Source: an uncultured Eubacteriales bacterium (lineage in GTDB: Bacteria > Bacillota_I > Bacilli_A > RF39 > UBA660). From it: a DNA stretch of 7,361 nucleotides. Below the pieces are notes generated by a model, which saw only the letters and a list, made by a program, of their open reading frames with translations, was not told the origin of the DNA and did not search any database. Within the stretch, counting starts at the first letter, position 1. Every line of letters begins with the position of its first letter. The DNA lies in contig OMQW01000020.1 of assembly GCA_900313345.1 (NCBI GenBank), positions 1 to 7,361 on the forward strand, read 5' to 3'. Position numbers and translations under genes: made by a program. Shown piece by piece: positions 5,395 through 7,361 of the stretch.

Positions 5395-5409
5395 TTATTG
5401 GAGGTTATT

Positions 5410-5685
5410 ATGAAAGAATATGAAGGCGCTAGTCATAGCATTACATTAATAGAGAGAAAATCATTTATTACTAATGGTGTTAAAAAAATAGAGAACTTTG
5501 ATGATAAAGAATTTTTAATTGATACTTTGATGGGTTATTTACTTGTAAAAGGAAATGACTTAGAACTTATAAAACTTGATACTAATAGCGGAAACATATC
5601 TATTAAGGGTTTAATTAATAGTATTACTTATTTAGATGATAATAATAAAGAAAAGGATTCTTTGATAACTAAACTTTTTAAATGA
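5410..5685 (+). CDS. yabP: YabP, spore envelope assembly protein
   Basis: YabP is a small mother-cell sporulation protein of the YabP/YqfC family; B. subtilis mutants fail to finish the spore. The 91-residue product has the family core. SHSITLIERKSFITNGVKKIENFDDKEF (8-35) is followed by LMGYLLVKGNDLEL (40-53), then LD.NSGNISIKGLINSITYLDD (56-77), and it ends KLFK. The ATG at 5410 is preferred over an in-frame TTG at 5398, because the TTG falls just before GGAGG (5400-5404), which is 5 bases from the ATG. The TGA stop overlaps the yabQ ATG, so the two are translated together. A SigE-like promoter lies directly upstream. Confidence 0.93.
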   Translation: MKEYEGASHSITLIERKSFITNGVKKIENFDDKEFLIDTLMGYLLVKGNDLELIKLDTNSGNISIKGLINSITYLDDNNKEKDSLITKLFK

Positions 5686-5957
5686 TAGATATTAAATTAC
5701 AATTAATTTTATTATTTTTTAATTTTATATATGGGATGTTTTTTTATATAGGATTTATTTTATTTAAAAGATTTTTAATATCTAAATATAGATTTATTAA
5801 AATTCTTTTTTCTTTATTATTAATATTTATTTATAGTTTTATTTATTTAATTATTAATTATTATTTATCTAAGTTTTATATACATTCTTACTTTTTAATT
5901 TCTTTTTTTCTTGGATTTACTTTTATTTATATTATAAATTTACACTTTTCAATGTAA
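5682..5957 (+). CDS. yabQ: YabQ-like spore cortex membrane protein
   Basis: The product is 91 residues and very hydrophobic, with about three membrane segments (roughly 7-29, 38-60 and 68-88) broken by the basic stretch FKRFLISKYRFIK. In B. subtilis YabQ is a membrane protein needed for spore cortex formation. Here the assignment rests on three things: position after yabP with a 4-bp overlap, the divIC neighbour, and a pattern like the N-terminal YabQ domain (LQLILLFFNFIYGMFFYIGF and a later FFLGF). It is much shorter than the B. subtilis protein (about 210 residues), lacking the C-terminal part. The low complexity of the sequence makes similarity a weak guide, so context carries most of the weight. 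Confidence 0.78.
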   Translation: MIDIKLQLILLFFNFIYGMFFYIGFILFKRFLISKYRFIKILFSLLLIFIYSFIYLIINYYLSKFYIHSYFLISFFLGFTFIYIINLHFSM

Positions 5958-5973
5958 AATTTTATTTTCTTAC

Positions 5974-6002
5974 TTGATTATTTATTTTTTTTATTATATA
6001 TA
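5974..6002 (+). promoter_or_regulatory. Candidate SigA-type promoter of divIC
   Basis: TTGATT (5974-5979) and TATATA (5997-6002) are separated by 17 bp and lie 22 bases before the divIC ATG. Since yabP-yabQ are sporulation genes and divIC is needed during growth, a separate vegetative promoter is expected here. The surrounding DNA is almost all A and T, so the match could be chance. Confidence 0.4.
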
Positions 6003-6023
6003 GTTTGTAAAGAAGGTGGAATT

Positions 6024-6317
6024 ATGGCTAGAGATAAAAGTAAAGTTAAAATGCGTAGACGTGTTATACTTTTTGGATCTTTATCTGTTTTTGTTATTGC
6101 TATAACTTTAGTTACTACCTTACAGTACTGGGTACAAATTTATGATAAGTATAAAGAAAATAAGGAACTTACTTTAAAACTTAAAAAGTTAAAGAAAAAA
6201 GAAGCTGCATTAAAGGTAGATGTTAATAAAATGCAAGATTCTGATTATATAGCTAGATATGCTAGAGAAAAATATTTATATAGTAAAGATGGAGAATTTA
6301 TTTTAAATATTAAGTAA
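6024..6317 (+). CDS. divIC: DivIC/FtsB-family septum formation initiator
   Basis: DivIC is a bitopic cell-division protein that forms a complex with FtsL and DivIB (FtsQ) at the septum and activates the septal peptidoglycan synthase. The 97-residue product shows the family layout: a basic cytoplasmic N-terminus (MARDKSKVKMRRR), one membrane helix (about 14-34), and a Lys/Glu/Leu-rich coiled coil (about 40-72). The conserved C-terminal motif DYIARYAREKYLYSKDGEFI closes it. It is shorter than B. subtilis DivIC (125 residues), as the N-terminal cytoplasmic part is brief. AAGGTGG at 6013-6019 supports the start. The position after yabQ is the same as in B. subtilis. Confidence 0.92.
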   Translation: MARDKSKVKMRRRVILFGSLSVFVIAITLVTTLQYWVQIYDKYKENKELTLKLKKLKKKEAALKVDVNKMQDSDYIARYAREKYLYSKDGEFILNIK

Positions 6318-6338
6318 ATTCTTTTCTTATGTTATAAT
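6310..6338 (+). promoter_or_regulatory. Candidate extended -10 promoter of tilS
   Basis: TGTTATAAT (6330-6338) is a perfect extended -10 element. The -35 position (6310-6315, TTAAGT) is weak, which the TGn extension can compensate. Transcription would start near 6345, a few bases before the GGATGTGAT ribosome-binding site. Confidence 0.55.
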
Positions 6339-6360
6339 ATTTATGTTTGGATGTGATTTT

Positions 6361-7361
6361 ATGAATGAAAAAGATTTTGATATTTCTAAATATTTTGATT
6401 TTAAAGAGAACGATATTATTGTTGTTGGTGCTAGTGGAGGACCTGATTCTATGGCTCTTCTTAGTATGCTTTTAAAGATTAGAGACAAATTTAATTTAAA
6501 AATAATATGCTGTCATGTTAATCACAATGTTAGAAAAGAAAGTTTAGTTGAAGAAGAATATATGAGAGAGTTTGCTTCTTTAAATAATATTACTTTTGAA
6601 ACTATGAAAATAGAAAAATATAGTGACGATAATTTTGAGAATGAAGCTAGGAATATTAGATATCATTATTTTGAAGAAATTGTTAATAAATATAGTGCTA
6701 ATTACTTAATGACTGCTCATCATGGTGATGATTTAGTTGAAACTATTATGATGAGACTTGTTAGAGGTTCTAATTTAAATGGTTATTCTGGATTTAAAAA
6801 AATTGTTTCTATGGGTGATTATATGATAGTTAGACCACTTATTTATTTTACTAAAGAAGAATTAATAGATTATGATAATTCTAATAATATAAAATTCTTT
6901 ATAGATAGTTCTAATAATAATACAGCTTATACTAGAAATAGATATAGAAAAAATCTTTTACCTTTTTTAAAGGGTGAAGATAGTAATGTTCATTTAAAAT
7001 TTTTAAAATTTAGTGAGACATTACAAGAGACTAATAACTTTGTTATTAAAGAAAGAGATAAAGCCTTAAAAATGGTTTTTAAAGAAGGAAAAATTATTAT
7101 TGATAAATTTCTAAAACTTGATGGTTTTATTCAAAAAGAAATTCTTTATTATTTAATGGAAGAGTTTTATCAAGATGATTTAATATTAATCAATGATAAA
7201 CATATTGATTTAATACTTAGTGTTATTAATAGTAAGAAGAGTAATATGAGTGTTAATTTACCTAATGAGGTTATTGGGTATAAAAGTTATAATTATTTTT
7301 CTTTAGAAGCTTTAACTGATGAGCTTACTGAGTATGAAATTGAAATTTCCACTTATGCAAA
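6361..7361 (+). CDS. tilS: tRNA(Ile)-lysidine synthetase, 3' end missing
   Basis: TilS uses ATP and lysine to convert cytidine 34 of the CAU-anticodon tRNA-Ile to lysidine, so that it reads AUA codons. The frame is open to the window edge, giving 333 complete codons. SGGPDSM (25-31) is the PP-loop that binds ATP. HVNHNVR follows, and AHHGDDLVET (119-128) is the second conserved catalytic motif. DSSNNN...YTRNRYRKNLLPFL (182-203) is the signature that closes the N-terminal catalytic domain. The visible part after about 205 belongs to the TilS-specific C-terminal region and is incomplete. GGATGTGAT (6349-6357) three bases before the ATG fixes the start. AUA codons are common in this AT-rich window, which makes the enzyme essential here. 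In B. subtilis tilS also lies downstream of divIC, with other genes between. Confidence 0.96.
   Translation, partial: MNEKDFDISKYFDFKENDIIVVGASGGPDSMALLSMLLKIRDKFNLKIICCHVNHNVRKESLVEEEYMREFASLNNITFETMKIEKYSDDNFENEARNIRYHYFEEIVNKYSANYLMTAHHGDDLVETIMMRLVRGSNLNGYSGFKKIVSMGDYMIVRPLIYFTKEELIDYDNSNNIKFFIDSSNNNTAYTRNRYRKNLLPFLKGEDSNVHLKFLKFSETLQETNNFVIKERDKALKMVFKEGKIIIDKFLKLDGFIQKEILYYLMEEFYQDDLILINDKHIDLILSVINSKKSNMSVNLPNEVIGYKSYNYFSLEALTDELTEYEIEISTYA

Noticed and set aside
5398..5409. TTG at 5398 as start of yabP
   Set aside because: The TTG overlaps the first base of the GGAGG that properly serves the ATG at 5410.
5936..5962. Hairpin TTTACA/TGTAAA after yabQ as a terminator
   Set aside because: The stem has only six bp, mostly A-T, with an eight-base loop and an interrupted T tract; too weak to call.
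1..7361. Mycoplasma-type genetic code (TGA as Trp), suggested by the extreme AT content
   Set aside because: Conserved genes have no internal in-frame TGA, Trp is encoded by TGG, and TGA ends yabG, yabP and the peptidase at family-typical positions. Each TGA is closely followed by another stop, so this is strong but not absolute.

Overview
The window is very AT-rich DNA with every gene on the + strand, and it reads as a spore-forming Firmicute of the class Bacilli with a compact genome, possibly one of the uncultured gut lineages. The reasons are the conserved sporulation and division neighbourhood rsmA-yabG-veg-spoVG-yabP-yabQ-divIC-tilS, Gram-positive ribosome-binding sites, and the lack of internal in-frame TGA codons in the conserved genes, which favours the standard bacterial code over the Mycoplasma code. 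The lineage is an inference; I cannot name a genus.

Region 1 (1-about 3137) looks like a surface-protein export cassette. It opens with the 3' part of a TasA/camelysin-like secreted protein that carries a SipW-type signal, closed by a strong terminator (603-633). Next come a SipW-type (Ser/His, ER-type) signal peptidase, a second and more divergent TasA-like protein kept at the membrane or cleaved by SipW, a single-pass membrane protein with a large external domain, and a four-helix membrane protein, ending at a terminator (3106-3137). The four genes after the first terminator are tightly packed (4-bp overlap, 14-bp gap, 1-bp overlap), so they are probably one operon. The last two have no recognisable family. 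The peptidase reading frame has no ATG, GTG or TTG before its catalytic serine; an ATC occupies the exact slot where other genes of the window place ATG.

Region 2 (3137-5362) holds rsmA (16S rRNA dimethyltransferase), whose terminator overlaps its own 3' end, then yabG (sporulation protease) overlapped by veg, then spoVG with its own candidate promoter and terminator.

Region 3 (5363-7361) holds yabP-yabQ (spore envelope genes, overlapping by 4 bp) behind a SigE-like promoter, divIC/ftsB (division) behind a SigA-like promoter, and tilS (tRNA-Ile lysidine synthetase), which runs off the window. Bacillus subtilis has the same genes in the same order but dispersed among many others, so the block here is a condensed version of that region.

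I see no RNA genes, mobile elements, CRISPR arrays or long repeats. No stretch over 300 bases lacks a gene.
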